A stretch of DNA of 64,000 nucleotides. It comes from JBOHTO01 sp050733695. GTDB taxonomy: Bacteria > Gemmatimonadota > Gemmatimonadetes > Gemmatimonadales > Gemmatimonadaceae. The stretch covers positions 8,722-72,721 of the forward strand of contig JBOHTO010000056.1 of assembly GCA_050733695.1 (NCBI GenBank), read 5' to 3'. How positions within the stretch are numbered: the stretch's first letter is position 1; every line of letters starts with the position of its first letter. The translations under genes and the position numbers were made by a program. Below, piece by piece: positions 28,718-36,984 of the stretch. The notes below the pieces were generated by a model. It had not been told where the DNA came from. It saw only the letters and a list, made by a program, of their open reading frames with translations, and made no database searches.

Positions 28718-29115
28718 TGGGACGCCATCTTCCACCGGACCATTCCCGGGGTGATCCCGACACGCTCGGCGGATACATGGCCGTGCATGACCGGCCGGCT
28801 GCGTTCGAGGGCAGCGAGGGACGTTCCTACAGTGTCGATATCGCTACCGACGACACGGGTGATCCCGCGCGGCCGTTTGGTGCATACCTGCTGTTCATTC
28901 AGTGGAGCATCGGCGATCCCGTACCGAGCGGGCATCTGGAGACGGGGTTTCTCGCGTACGGTGAGACGGAAGAGTCGGCGCGCGGGGCGGTCGCGGCTCT
29001 CTCGCTGCAGGAGGTACGTTCGAGGCTGGACGCCTGCATCCGCGAGCGCGATGCGGGCCCGGCCCGTCGTCCGTGGTGGGAAGCGATGCGCGATGAGGGA
29101 GAAACCGGCGCTTGA
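28717..29115 (+). CDS. Conserved protein of unknown function between PRODH and rsgA
   Basis: 132 residues. ATG 28717 overlaps the PRODH stop (TGATG), and the 3' end overlaps the rsgA start, so it sits in the middle of a tightly coupled three-gene operon. The sequence shows an alpha/beta pattern (AYLLFIQWSIGDPVPSGHLE, GETEESARGAVAAL) and a charged C-terminus (PWWEAMRDEGE), with no membrane segment, signal peptide or known catalytic motif. No family was recognised. Confidence 0.7.
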   Translation: MGRHLPPDHSRGDPDTLGGYMAVHDRPAAFEGSEGRSYSVDIATDDTGDPARPFGAYLLFIQWSIGDPVPSGHLETGFLAYGETEESARGAVAALSLQEVRSRLDACIRERDAGPARRPWWEAMRDEGETGA

Positions 29116-30059
29116 GCGTGTCGATTGGAACTTCTCCCCCGAGCCGCGAGCCAGGCGTAATCCTGGAAGGGACAGGCGGTGTATGGCAGGTGCGCACATC
29201 GGCGGGTGTCACACGCGATGTCTCGCTGCGCGGGCGGGTGAAGCATGCCGATGCAACGAAGCTGGCAGTCGGTGACGACGTGATCATCGAGCGGGACGAG
29301 CGCGCGACGACGTGGGCGATCGTCGAGATACTCCCTCGCCGTTCATCTCTCTCTCGCCGGGCTCCGGGCAGGCGCCAGGCCGAACGCGTCGTCGCTGCGA
29401 ACGTGGACCAGGTGCTGGTCGTCGTGGCGGCGGCCCGGCCCGATCCGCACCCGGGAATGATCGACCGCTTCCTCCTGATCGCCGAAGCCAACGATCTTCC
29501 CGCGCGCATCATAGTCAACAAGGTCGAGCTCGTGGATGAGAGCGTGACTGCGCAGCTCCTCGCACCGTACCGGGCGGCCGGTTACGGAGCGCACATGACG
29601 AGCGTGCGCACGGGTGCGGGACTTCCCGCACTGGAAGGTGCGCTCGTCGGAAGAACGTCGGTACTGAGCGGGCCGTCCGGAGTGGGGAAGTCCTCGCTGA
29701 TGAACGCACTCTATCCGGGGCTCGCGCTGCGCGTGGGTGAGATCAGCGACTCGGTGAACAAGGGGCGCCACACTACGGTGGGGGCGCTGCTGCACCCGCT
29801 GCCTGCCGGCGGCTTCGTGGTGGATACGCCCGGGCTGCGCGAGGTGGGGCTGTGGGGGATCGACCCGGGCGAAGTCGACCGCTGCTTCCCGGAGTTCCGC
29901 CCGCGCCTGGGGCACTGTCGCTTCGCTGACTGCAGGCACACAGTGGAGCCGGGATGCGCGGTGCGGGCGGCCGTCGGGAGTGGTGGGATCACTGCTGGCA
30001 GATACGAGAGCTACGTCAAGCTTCGCGGCGAGCTGGAAGAATCATCGGGCGTCTGGTGA
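29112..30059 (+). CDS. rsgA: Small ribosomal subunit biogenesis GTPase RsgA
   Basis: 315 residues from TTG 29112, with GTG 29118 as an alternative. Has an N-terminal OB-fold (~10-75) and a circularly permuted GTPase domain: the G4 motif NKVEL precedes G1 GPSGVGKSS (Lys193) and G3 DTPG. The C-terminal zinc-binding knuckle has the pattern C-x4-C-x-H-x5-C (CRFADCRHTVEPGC). It assists late maturation of the 30S subunit near the 16S decoding centre. The start overlaps the stop of the preceding gene, and the 3' end overlaps the convergent MscS gene by 49 bases. Confidence 0.94.
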   Translation: MSVSIGTSPPSREPGVILEGTGGVWQVRTSAGVTRDVSLRGRVKHADATKLAVGDDVIIERDERATTWAIVEILPRRSSLSRRAPGRRQAERVVAANVDQVLVVVAAARPDPHPGMIDRFLLIAEANDLPARIIVNKVELVDESVTAQLLAPYRAAGYGAHMTSVRTGAGLPALEGALVGRTSVLSGPSGVGKSSLMNALYPGLALRVGEISDSVNKGRHTTVGALLHPLPAGGFVVDTPGLREVGLWGIDPGEVDRCFPEFRPRLGHCRFADCRHTVEPGCAVRAAVGSGGITAGRYESYVKLRGELEESSGVW

Positions 30060-31282
30060 GCTCGGCCCTCGGGGTCCTGCTCGTCACCCGCGCGCTGCGC
30101 GTCCGGTATTCTCTGCAGGTTGACGTTGAGTTGCGGGTAGGTGATCTCGATGCCGTTGCGGCGGAATGCGAGCAGTACGTCTTCGAACATGCGCCAGCGC
30201 AGCGGGGCGAGCTCGCGGGGGTCCGTGATGAAGAAGACGAGCTCCATCGTCACGGCGCTGTCGCCCAGCTCGGTGATTATCACCGTTGGTTCCGGCCGGC
30301 GACTGACGACGTCGAGATCGTCGGGTACGATTCCGAGCAGGACTTCGCGTGCTCTGGCGATGTCGGCGTCGTAGTCGACGCCCACGGGCACGCGGATGCG
30401 CGAGAGATTGCGCAGCGAGTAGTTGAAGATGCTGGAGCCCGTGACCTCCTTGTTGGGGATGACGAGAATCCCGTCATCCCTGGTATCGATGCGCGTCGTC
30501 CGGAGCGTGATTCTCTTCACGCGACCTTCATGATCGGAGATACGCACCCAGTCGCCCACCCGGAGGGAGCGATCCCACATGATCATGAAGCCCGCGATCA
30601 GGTTCGCGAGCGAATCCTGCGCTGCGAAGCCGACCGCGAGGCCGAGGATGCCGAGGCCGGCGATCACCGCACCCAGGTCGAGGCCAAGCGTGTCGATCGC
30701 CTCCACCGCGCCCACGACGAGGATCGCGTAGCGCATCACGATCAGGGTGAGTTCCACAGCCTCGGGCGCAACGCGCGAGCGGGACAGGACCTTCAACCCG
30801 AACACATGCAGCAGTGCGGCGATGGCGTAGAAGATCGTGAACGTCAGCAGCGCGGCGGCGAGCGTGATCGCGCCGGCTATGGCCGCGGCGACCGTAACCG
30901 CCACGAGTACGCCGGCGACCCCGACGCTGCCCGGCGCAGGGGAATCCGGATCAGCCGATCGCCTGCGGACGAGATTGCGCAGCCAGAGTGTGAGCGCGAT
31001 GATGATCGCGGCCGCAACGACGGCGGCGAGCAGTCGCGGCAGGATCAAGACAAAGCCCGCGTACACCTCGAGCGCCCAGGCATAGACGCGTTCCGGGATT
31101 GTCGCCAGCGGGTCCTCGAGAATGCGCTCGGCCGCGGTGCCGATCGGAAGGAGATCGCTCGTGTCCGATCCCAGCGAGTCGAGCGAGGGAGGATCGGGCA
31201 GCGTCGGGATCTGCAACGGTGCGAGCCCCGCGACTGCCGCGGCGCGAGAGCGTACGTCAGGGAGGCCGTGGAACGCGGGCAT
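30011..31282 (-). CDS. MscS-family mechanosensitive ion channel
   Basis: 423 residues. About four transmembrane helices lie between ~75 and 260, the last being the pore-lining helix (GLDLGAVIAGLGILGLAVGF, followed by AAQDSLANLIAGFMIM). The cytosolic MscS beta domain follows (RSLRVGDWVRISDHEGRVKR, ITLRTTRIDTRDDGILVIPN) and an alpha/beta end. It opens on membrane tension to release solutes during hypo-osmotic shock. A polar disordered C-terminus (DEQDPEGRAHQTPDDSSSSP) overlaps the end of rsgA. Monocistronic, divergent from the ClC gene. Confidence 0.92.
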   Translation of the reverse strand: MPAFHGLPDVRSRAAAVAGLAPLQIPTLPDPPSLDSLGSDTSDLLPIGTAAERILEDPLATIPERVYAWALEVYAGFVLILPRLLAAVVAAAIIIALTLWLRNLVRRRSADPDSPAPGSVGVAGVLVAVTVAAAIAGAITLAAALLTFTIFYAIAALLHVFGLKVLSRSRVAPEAVELTLIVMRYAILVVGAVEAIDTLGLDLGAVIAGLGILGLAVGFAAQDSLANLIAGFMIMWDRSLRVGDWVRISDHEGRVKRITLRTTRIDTRDDGILVIPNKEVTGSSIFNYSLRNLSRIRVPVGVDYDADIARAREVLLGIVPDDLDVVSRRPEPTVIITELGDSAVTMELVFFITDPRELAPLRWRMFEDVLLAFRRNGIEITYPQLNVNLQRIPDAQRAGDEQDPEGRAHQTPDDSSSSPRSLT

Positions 31283-31333
31283 TCAAGGCATATCGCCGTC
31301 CGCGTGCGCGATGTCAAGACTCTCTGGTGATGC

Positions 31334-33163
31334 ATGAGTGAGGAGAGACGGCGGGAGGAACGCCGTGCCGCTTGGGACCTGAGTCGGGCGCGCGCAGCCC
31401 CGATGGCGCTCCTGGATAGCGTCGGCAATCGCTGGGATCGCCTCGTCGCCTTTCTCGCGCGGCGTGACTGGGACGAGGGAACGCTGCTCCTCATCTTCGC
31501 TGTCGCCATCGGTGTGGGGGCCGGGCTCGGTGTCGCCGCCTTCTACAAGCTCATCGATCTCGCATACTTCGTCTTCGTCACCTCGCTCGGCGCCCGGCTT
31601 GGCGTCGGGGAACACGCCATCTATCGGCCGCTGCTCACCGCGGCAGGACTGTGGGCGGCGTGGGCGATCGTGCGCCGGGCACGGCTGCGCGACGGCCAGA
31701 ACGTCGCCGACGTGCAGCTCGCCGTCGCCAAGCGCGGCGGCAAGGTGGAATCGCGACCAGTGGCGGTGCGCACACTCGCAGCGGCCGTGACGCTGGGCTC
31801 GGGCGGGTCGGCCGGCAGCGAAGGTCCGGTGGCCGTGCTCGGTTCCGCGATCGGGTCCGGTATCGGGCGTGTGCTGCGATTTCACCCGCGGCGTGTGAAG
31901 ATACTCGTTGGCTGCGGCGCGGCGGCCGGCATATCGGGCGCATTCAACGCACCCTTTGCCGGCGCATTCTTCGCGCTCGAGGAAGTGCTCGGCTCCTTCT
32001 CTGTTGGAGCGTTCAGCCCCGTAGTCGTCGCGAGCGTCGCCGGTGCGCTCACGGTTCGGCCACTGCTCGGCAGTCACCCCGCGTTCGCGATCCCGAGCTA
32101 CGGCGAGAGCGAGGCGTGGACCATCGCGCTGCTGTATCCGATTCTGGGCGTCGCATGCGGGCTCTGCTCGATTGTCTTCACGAGGGCCTACTTCGCGGCC
32201 GGCCCCTTCGCGCGACGACTACCCGGGCCGCGCGCAGCGCTGCCCATTGCGAGTGGGCTCATCGTTGGAACCATCGTGCTCTTCTCCGATGGACTGCTCG
32301 TTGGCAACGGTCACCTCGCGATTCCAGCACCCGTGTTCGGTGGAATCGCATGGTATCTGCTCATCGGCCTCGCGTTCGCAAAGATCGCCGTCACCGTGCT
32401 CACCCTGCAGGGGGGTGGCTCCGGCGGCGTGTTCACGCCGACGCTGTTCATCGGCGCGGCGCTCGGCGGCGGAGTTGGCGTACTGGCGAGGGAAGTACTC
32501 CCCACCGCCGGCGTCCACCCGGAGACGTGGGGGCTCGTGGGCATGGCGGGCCTCGTCGCCGGCGCCACCCGCGCCCCGATCACGGCGATCTTCATCGTCT
32601 TCGAGCTGACGAACGACTACACCATCGTGCTGCCGCTCATGATCGTCACCGTGATCGCGTACGTGATCGCGAAACGATACTCGGCGCACGGCCTGTATGA
32701 CGGTTGGCTCGCGGCGCGCGGTGAGCATCTCGCGCACGGCGCGGACCGCGCGATCATGGACCGCATTCAGGCGCGTGAAGCGCTCGACAGGGAGGCTGTC
32801 ACAGTCTCTCCCGGAGCGACGCTCGCCGATATCGTGGCCGCGACCGCGAACACGCGTCACACGACCATCGTGGTTGTGGAGGATGATGGCTCGCTCGTCG
32901 GGGTGATCACGTATCACGAGTTGCGTCAGGCGATGCTCGACCGCGGCGACCTCGCTCCTCTTCTGCTAGCCGCCGATCTCGCAGCGCCTACCGAGATCGT
33001 CACCCCGCGCGATTCGCTGCGCTCGGCGCTGCGCGAGATGAACGCGCGCGCGATCGACGCACTCCCGGTCGTCGAGAGCGCCAGCTCACCGCGCTTCGTC
33101 GGCATCCTCAGCCGGGCCGATGTCCTCGCCGCCTACGAACGGGAACTGATGCACCAGGTGTGA
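31334..33163 (+). CDS. ClC-type chloride channel/transporter with C-terminal CBS domains
   Basis: 609 residues. Ten or more membrane helices hold the ClC selectivity motifs: GSGGSAGSEGPVAVLGSAIG (GSGIP- and GREGP-equivalents), GCGAAAGISGAFNAPFAGAF and GGGSGGVFTPTLFIGAALGG (GxFxP). The central glutamate of GSEGP corresponds to the gating glutamate. Residues ~465-600 form two CBS modules (TVVVVEDDGSLVGVITYHEL and LPVVESASSPRFVGILSRAD) that in related proteins bind nucleotides. It moves chloride across the inner membrane, as a channel or H+/Cl- antiporter; which cannot be decided here. Confidence 0.93.
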   Translation: MSEERRREERRAAWDLSRARAAPMALLDSVGNRWDRLVAFLARRDWDEGTLLLIFAVAIGVGAGLGVAAFYKLIDLAYFVFVTSLGARLGVGEHAIYRPLLTAAGLWAAWAIVRRARLRDGQNVADVQLAVAKRGGKVESRPVAVRTLAAAVTLGSGGSAGSEGPVAVLGSAIGSGIGRVLRFHPRRVKILVGCGAAAGISGAFNAPFAGAFFALEEVLGSFSVGAFSPVVVASVAGALTVRPLLGSHPAFAIPSYGESEAWTIALLYPILGVACGLCSIVFTRAYFAAGPFARRLPGPRAALPIASGLIVGTIVLFSDGLLVGNGHLAIPAPVFGGIAWYLLIGLAFAKIAVTVLTLQGGGSGGVFTPTLFIGAALGGGVGVLAREVLPTAGVHPETWGLVGMAGLVAGATRAPITAIFIVFELTNDYTIVLPLMIVTVIAYVIAKRYSAHGLYDGWLAARGEHLAHGADRAIMDRIQAREALDREAVTVSPGATLADIVAATANTRHTTIVVVEDDGSLVGVITYHELRQAMLDRGDLAPLLLAADLAAPTEIVTPRDSLRSALREMNARAIDALPVVESASSPRFVGILSRADVLAAYERELMHQV

Positions 33164-33179
33164 TTGGCCCCCTGAACGT

Positions 33180-33328
33180 CATCCCCGCAACACAACTCAC
33201 CGTTGTCATTCCCGCAAGAGCGGGGATTCATCTGCGAGCGAATCACGGCCGGGACAGGAATGGATCCCGGCTTTCGCCCGGCATGACGGTGCGCGGGTTG
33301 TCATTCCCCCGGAAGCGGGATCCGTTTG
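33180..33328. repeat. Three diverged dRS3-like palindromes in tandem
   Basis: Copies at about 33207-33232 (ATTCCCGCAAGAGCGGGGAT), 33262-33288 (GGATCCCGGCTTTCGCCCGG, opposite orientation) and 33303-33326 (TCATTCCCCCGGAAGCGGGA), with a worn fragment near 33180. They fill the ~200-base gap between the ClC gene and the end of the DMT transporter. Confidence 0.75.
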
Positions 33329-33367
33329 CGAGGGGCTCCAACCAACCTCGTCGCGATCCACTCAGCC

Positions 33368-34459
33368 TCAGCTCCGTTGCCTCACCCTGCGCTCGTGGGG
33401 CTCTTGGGGCTCTTGGGGCTCTTGGGGCTCTTGGGGCTCGTGGCGCTCGTGGCGCTCGTTTCGCTCGTTTCGCTCGTTTCGCTCGGGGCGCTCGGGGCGC
33501 TCGGGGCGCTCGGGGCGCTCGGCCCGGCGCGCCCGCACGTGGCGAACTGGAACCGCCGCCCTGGCCGATGTTATGAGCGCGACGGCGCCAATGATCACGG
33601 CGGTGGCGATCAGCGTTCGCGTCGTAAGCGGCTCGTTCGCGAACGCCCATCCCAGAAACACAGCTACGACCGGATTCACATACGCATACGTGGCTACCTG
33701 CGCAGTGCTCACCGCGGACAGCAGCCAGATGTACGCCGTGAACCCCACAAGCGATCCGAAGATGATCAGGTACACGAACGCGATCATGGAACCCGTGGAC
33801 ACAGCACCAATGTCGAACGTCGATGCCTCGCCCGTGACAATCGAGGCGATGACGAGCAGCGCGCCTCCCGCGAGCATCTGCATTCCTGTGGACGTGAGCG
33901 GCCTGGCGCAGACCGTGGCATGCTTGGAATAGACCGAACCGAGCGCCCAGGCGAGCGATCCGAGCATGAGGACACCGGCACCGACGAGGTCGATTGCGCT
34001 TCCGCCAAGCGAACCAGGCCCGACGAGCAGAACTATCCCCGCGAGCCCGAGTACCAGCCCCCCGATCACTCGCGCGTCCGGGCGCGTGGCGCCCTCGCCG
34101 GGGCGCATCCAGTCGATGAGAACCATCCAGAGTGGCACGATCGAGACGAGCAGCGCCGCGAGACCCGACGGTACGGTCTGCTCGGCCCAGACGACCGCGC
34201 CATTCCCGCCGAGCAGCAGCAGGCCGCCCGCGATCACGGCGACCTTCCAGTCGGATCGCGCGGGTCGCTCGGCTCCGCGCATGCGCGACCAGCCGTAGAG
34301 CAGGAGCCCCGCGATCACGAAGCGCACGCCCGCCATCAGAAGCGGTGGCAGCGTCTCGATCGCGAAGCGAATCGCGAGATAGGTGGAGCCCCAGACGATG
34401 TAGACGGCGGCGAATGCGAGGATGATCCGCCCGCGCGACGGGCCGCGAGACTCAGCCAT
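33368..34459 (-). CDS. DMT-superfamily EamA transporter with a repeat-encoded C-terminal tail
   Basis: 363 residues from ATG 34459; upstream in-frame ATG 34519 lies inside the AsnC gene. Residues ~15-310 hold ten transmembrane helices in two EamA halves (FAAVYIVWGSTYLAIRFAIE, IFGSLVGFTAYIWLLSAVS), most like YedA/RhaT-type exporters of amino acids or small metabolites. The last ~50 residues are an unusual tail of PER, NER, HER and EPQ triplets encoded by a 9-bp minisatellite; it is highly charged and presumably disordered in the cytoplasm. The start overlaps the stop of the AsnC-family gene by eight bases, so export is probably controlled by that regulator. Confidence 0.9.
   Translation of the reverse strand: MAESRGPSRGRIILAFAAVYIVWGSTYLAIRFAIETLPPLLMAGVRFVIAGLLLYGWSRMRGAERPARSDWKVAVIAGGLLLLGGNGAVVWAEQTVPSGLAALLVSIVPLWMVLIDWMRPGEGATRPDARVIGGLVLGLAGIVLLVGPGSLGGSAIDLVGAGVLMLGSLAWALGSVYSKHATVCARPLTSTGMQMLAGGALLVIASIVTGEASTFDIGAVSTGSMIAFVYLIIFGSLVGFTAYIWLLSAVSTAQVATYAYVNPVVAVFLGWAFANEPLTTRTLIATAVIIGAVALITSARAAVPVRHVRARRAERPERPERPERPERNERNERNERHERHEPQEPQEPQEPQEPHERRVRQRS
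33391..33522. repeat. 9-bp coding minisatellite
   Basis: About 14-15 consecutive units of 9 bases sharing GCTCxxGG-type sequence: GGCTCTTGG (x4-5), CGCTCGTGG, CGCTCGTTT (x3) and CGCTCGGGG (x4) read on the plus strand. All lie in phase within the transporter gene, so unit gain or loss would add or drop three residues without a frameshift. Confidence 0.9.
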
Positions 34460-34970
34460 GTACTGCCCCGCGAGCGCGCCTCGACTCCGCTTCTGCGTCC
34501 GCAGGTACACGCTCCGCAATACCCACCGGCAGTCGCGCCGATTCCTTCACGGTGTCGAGTACGATGATCGAGCGCGTCGAACGCACGGCGTCGATCGCAC
34601 CAAACCTGTCGCGCAACGCGGCGCTCAGCCCCTCCGTGTCCGCACAGCGCAACTTGACGAGAAAGCAGTCCTCGCCCGCGATGTGGTGGACTTCGAGCAC
34701 CTCCGGGATCTCGGCAAGCCGCTGCGCCGTCTCCCTGCTGCCGACGCGCTCATCCGCCCGCACGAAAACGTAGGTGAGCAGCCCCATGCCCAAGGCGCGT
34801 GCGTTCAGGCGAACAGCGTATCCGTCGATGATGCCGCGCTCCTCCAGCTTGCGGATACGCTCCAGTATGGCCGACGGAGCCATGCCGAGTTGCCGCGCGA
34901 TCTCGGCGTTTGGAGTCCGGGCATTGTCCTGGAGAATCGACAGGATATGGGCGTCAATGTCGTCGATCAT
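34452..34970 (-). CDS. Lrp/AsnC-family transcriptional regulator
   Basis: 172 residues. N-terminal winged helix-turn-helix (~1-60: DIDAHILSILQDNARTPNAE, IARQLGMAPSAILERIRKLE) and a C-terminal RAM/AsnC effector domain (~65-150: GMGLLTYVFVRADER, VLEVHHIAGEDCFLVKLR). Such proteins bind amino acids and control amino-acid metabolism or export as octamers. Its stop overlaps the DMT transporter start, making an obvious regulator-exporter pair. An AT-rich inverted-repeat region directly upstream may be its autoregulatory site. Confidence 0.92.
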   Translation of the reverse strand: MIDDIDAHILSILQDNARTPNAEIARQLGMAPSAILERIRKLEERGIIDGYAVRLNARALGMGLLTYVFVRADERVGSRETAQRLAEIPEVLEVHHIAGEDCFLVKLRCADTEGLSAALRDRFGAIDAVRSTRSIIVLDTVKESARLPVGIAERVPADAEAESRRARGAVHG

Positions 34971-34980
34971 GTGGGATTAC

Positions 34981-35033
34981 GCGATAATGGCAGACAATAT
35001 GGCGGCTAATAGGCTGTACTGCTGAATTATCGC
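34981..35033. promoter_or_regulatory. AT-rich inverted-repeat region upstream of the asnC-like gene
   Basis: GCGATAAT (34981-34988) and ATTATCGC (35026-35033) are perfect inverted repeats 37 bases apart, with further AT-rich sequence between (AATATGG, CTAATAGG). This is one of the few AT-rich spots in the window. It lies 10 bases upstream of the regulator's start and is a good candidate for promoter plus autoregulatory binding sites. Confidence 0.4.
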
Positions 35034-35075
35034 CAGGCCCCGCCTGTCGCGCAAGCCCCGCCGCTCCCGCCCTGG

Positions 35076-35414
35076 CTACTCGTCCCGACCGTGCACGTGC
35101 GCGGGCGGATGCGTGGCTTCGACCGCCGTGAACGGTTCCAGCACCTTGTAGCTGTGCTTCGACCCCTTTGGCACCACCCAGGAATCGCCGGGCTCGAGCA
35201 GAACCATCTGTCCCTCCAGATGCAGCTCCGCGCGCCCCCTGATGACGTAGCCCACAGTCTCGTACTCGCGGCTGGCCGCCGGCTTCCCCTTGGTGGGCTG
35301 CTCGCCGTCCCACATCCGCATCCCCATCGAGATGCCCGAGGCGAGATACTTCTGCCCCATGGCGCCCGTGGGCGAATGCTTCGAACTGACCTTCGTGACA
35401 GTCGTGTCGCCCAT
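35076..35414 (-). CDS. Single-domain cupin protein
   Basis: 112 residues from ATG 35414, which is preceded by GGAGAGG. The fold is a small cupin: YVIRGRAELHLEGQMVLLEP, then GDSWVVPKGSKHSYKVLE, with conserved His in KHSY and a C-terminal HPPAHVHGRDE that is unusually histidine-rich. The upstream in-frame ATG at 35516 lacks a ribosome-binding site. Cupins of this size often bind a metal and may act as sensors or small isomerases; no specific substrate can be assigned. It ends close to the AsnC promoter region, converging on nothing obvious. Confidence 0.82.
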   Translation of the reverse strand: MGDTTVTKVSSKHSPTGAMGQKYLASGISMGMRMWDGEQPTKGKPAASREYETVGYVIRGRAELHLEGQMVLLEPGDSWVVPKGSKHSYKVLEPFTAVEATHPPAHVHGRDE

Positions 35415-35643
35415 GTTCCCACCTCTCCGTTTGCGTTCTCTTCCCGCCGCCAGGCCGGCGTGCGCGATGTCTCGTCGCTCACCGTCGCCGCCGGTGGTCA
35501 TTGCGATCATACGCACGGAAGCGCCGTGCCACGAACGCGCCCACGTCGCGGTGCAACCTTTCCTGGTCCAGCCGCTGTCTCACGTTCGTACGCGTCGAGG
35601 CGGGCAGCGACGGGCAGGACAATTCCTTCGCTCGGGTGGCAGA

Positions 35644-36099
35644 ATGGGCAGGATCCTGCGGGGCATACGCGACACACTCGCCGGCTATGGCGACGAGATG
35701 ATCGTAGTCGGCGTGGTGGCGGTGAAGCTGATCTTCTTCACGGCGGCACCGCAGCCGGCATACGTCGCACAGCGCGCCGAAGTGGTACGCGAGGTATACG
35801 TCGTCGCCCAGGCAGTCCACCCTCAGCGCATCCGGCACATCACGCCCGGGATCGCGGCGTCAGTGGACGTCGCACATGCGACCAGATCCGCGCACGCCGC
35901 GCGCATCGCGCACCCCCGGGCGGCGCACGAACTGCGGATCGAGCTTCATCGCCTTCATCGCGACGGGCAGACGGAAGCTCACGCCGCCCCGCGAATCGAT
36001 GACGGCCGCGGCACGGGGGTGAAACGCGACCTGCGACCCCGGGTGCGACACGGATCGCCCTCGCGGGTCGAGATCCGGTACCGATCGCCCGGGGGTTGA
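35644..36099 (+). CDS. Possible small membrane-anchored protein of unknown function
   Basis: 151-codon reading frame. The N-terminal third looks protein-like: IRDTLAGYGDEMIVVGVVAV followed by KLIFFTAAPQPAYVAQRAE, with one likely membrane segment. The C-terminal half is rich in His, Arg and Ala and could be non-coding. No Shine-Dalgarno is obvious. The stop codon overlaps the TTGACA promoter element of the sigma gene. Kept as a low-confidence gene because the region 35415-36131 otherwise has no recognised content. Confidence 0.4.
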   Translation: MGRILRGIRDTLAGYGDEMIVVGVVAVKLIFFTAAPQPAYVAQRAEVVREVYVVAQAVHPQRIRHITPGIAASVDVAHATRSAHAARIAHPRAAHELRIELHRLHRDGQTEAHAAPRIDDGRGTGVKRDLRPRVRHGSPSRVEIRYRSPGG

Positions 36100-36126
36100 C
36101 ACCGTCCAACGCCGCTGGCGTACATT
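36096..36126 (+). promoter_or_regulatory. Promoter-like TTGACA/TACATT before the ECF sigma gene
   Basis: A consensus -35 TTGACA (36096-36101) and TACATT (36121-36126) are 19 bases apart. The -10 ends five bases before ATG 36132, so the transcript would be leaderless or begin within one or two bases of the start. Confidence 0.45.
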
Positions 36127-36131
36127 CGCCA

Positions 36132-36737
36132 ATGACGATGGCGAGCAAGGGCACCCGCGACCGCGACGCCGAGTTCGAGCGCGACGCACTGCCCTGGCTC
36201 GACGACGTCTATCGTTTCGCGCTCTCGCTCACGCGCGACGAAGCAGACGCCGAGGACGTGACGCAGGAGACGTTCCTCCGCGCGTATCGCTCGTGGCACA
36301 CGTTCCTGCCGGGAAGTGATGGCCGCCGCTGGCTGTTCGCCATCTGCCGCAATGTGTTCCTGCGCGCTCTCGAGCGCGATCGCCGCCAGGTAGACGTGGA
36401 CGATGGTGACCTCGACGCGCTGCCGGCGGTTCGCGAGCACGCCGCCGCCCTGGCTGACGGGAACGCGGAAGCGCTCTCGCGGATCGATCTTGCGCCGGCT
36501 CTGCAGTCGGCCCTGGATCGGCTTAACGAACCGTTCCGGAGCGCGGTGATCCTCGTCGACGTCGAGGATCAGTCCTACGAGAGCGCGTCGGTGATCCTCG
36601 GCGTCCCGATCGGTACGGTCCGGTCGCGGCTCTTCCGTGGACGACGGCTGCTCCAGGAGATGCTTCTCACCTACGCGCGCGACGCCGGCTTCGCCGGTGC
36701 CCGAGGGACATCCGGAGATACACCACGCCATGGCTGA
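36132..36737 (+). CDS. ECF-type RNA polymerase sigma factor
   Basis: 201 residues from ATG 36132 (ATG 36138 possible). Region 2 (~20-85) with DDVYRFALSLTRDEADAEDV, TQETFLRAYRSW and RRWLFAICRNVFLRALERDR; region 4 (~125-180) with LNEPFRSAVILVDVEDQSYE and GTVRSRLFRGRRLL. It directs RNA polymerase to a stress regulon and is followed, with overlap, by a small zinc-type anti-sigma factor, the organisation of SigR/RsrA-like thiol-stress systems. OsmC and rhodanese genes lie next to it on the opposite strand, which supports but does not prove a redox role. Confidence 0.93.
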   Translation: MTMASKGTRDRDAEFERDALPWLDDVYRFALSLTRDEADAEDVTQETFLRAYRSWHTFLPGSDGRRWLFAICRNVFLRALERDRRQVDVDDGDLDALPAVREHAAALADGNAEALSRIDLAPALQSALDRLNEPFRSAVILVDVEDQSYESASVILGVPIGTVRSRLFRGRRLLQEMLLTYARDAGFAGARGTSGDTPRHG

Positions 36738-36984
36738 CTGTCGACTGGATTGCGAGACCGCGATGCGGCAGCTCTTCGACTACCTCGATGATGAGCTGAC
36801 CGAGGAGCGCATGGTGCTCGTCCGGGAGCACCTCGAGCTGTGCGCGCTCTGCTGTCCGCATTACGACTTCCTGCGGGCCATCCTCGACGCCCTGCCGGCG
36901 ACGCGCACCACGGCCGAAGCTCCTGCTGCGGTGCGCGAGCGCGTGCTCGCGACATTGCACGAGGCGGGCTTCACGCGGGTGTGA
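36730..36984 (+). CDS. Zinc-binding anti-sigma factor, RsrA-like
   Basis: 84 residues, no membrane segment. Start ATG 36730 lies inside the sigma gene's last codons, so translation is coupled. The ZAS pattern H-x3-C-x2-C is present as His34-Cys38-Cys41 (HLELCALC), with an additional adjacent Cys42 and N-terminal cysteines at 4 and 8. This soluble short form resembles RsrA-type factors, in which oxidation of the zinc-site cysteines releases zinc and frees the sigma factor. That redox mechanism is an inference from the motif and length. The 3' end overlaps the convergent OsmC gene by 14 bases. Confidence 0.85.
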   Translation: MADCRLDCETAMRQLFDYLDDELTEERMVLVREHLELCALCCPHYDFLRAILDALPATRTTAEAPAAVRERVLATLHEAGFTRV

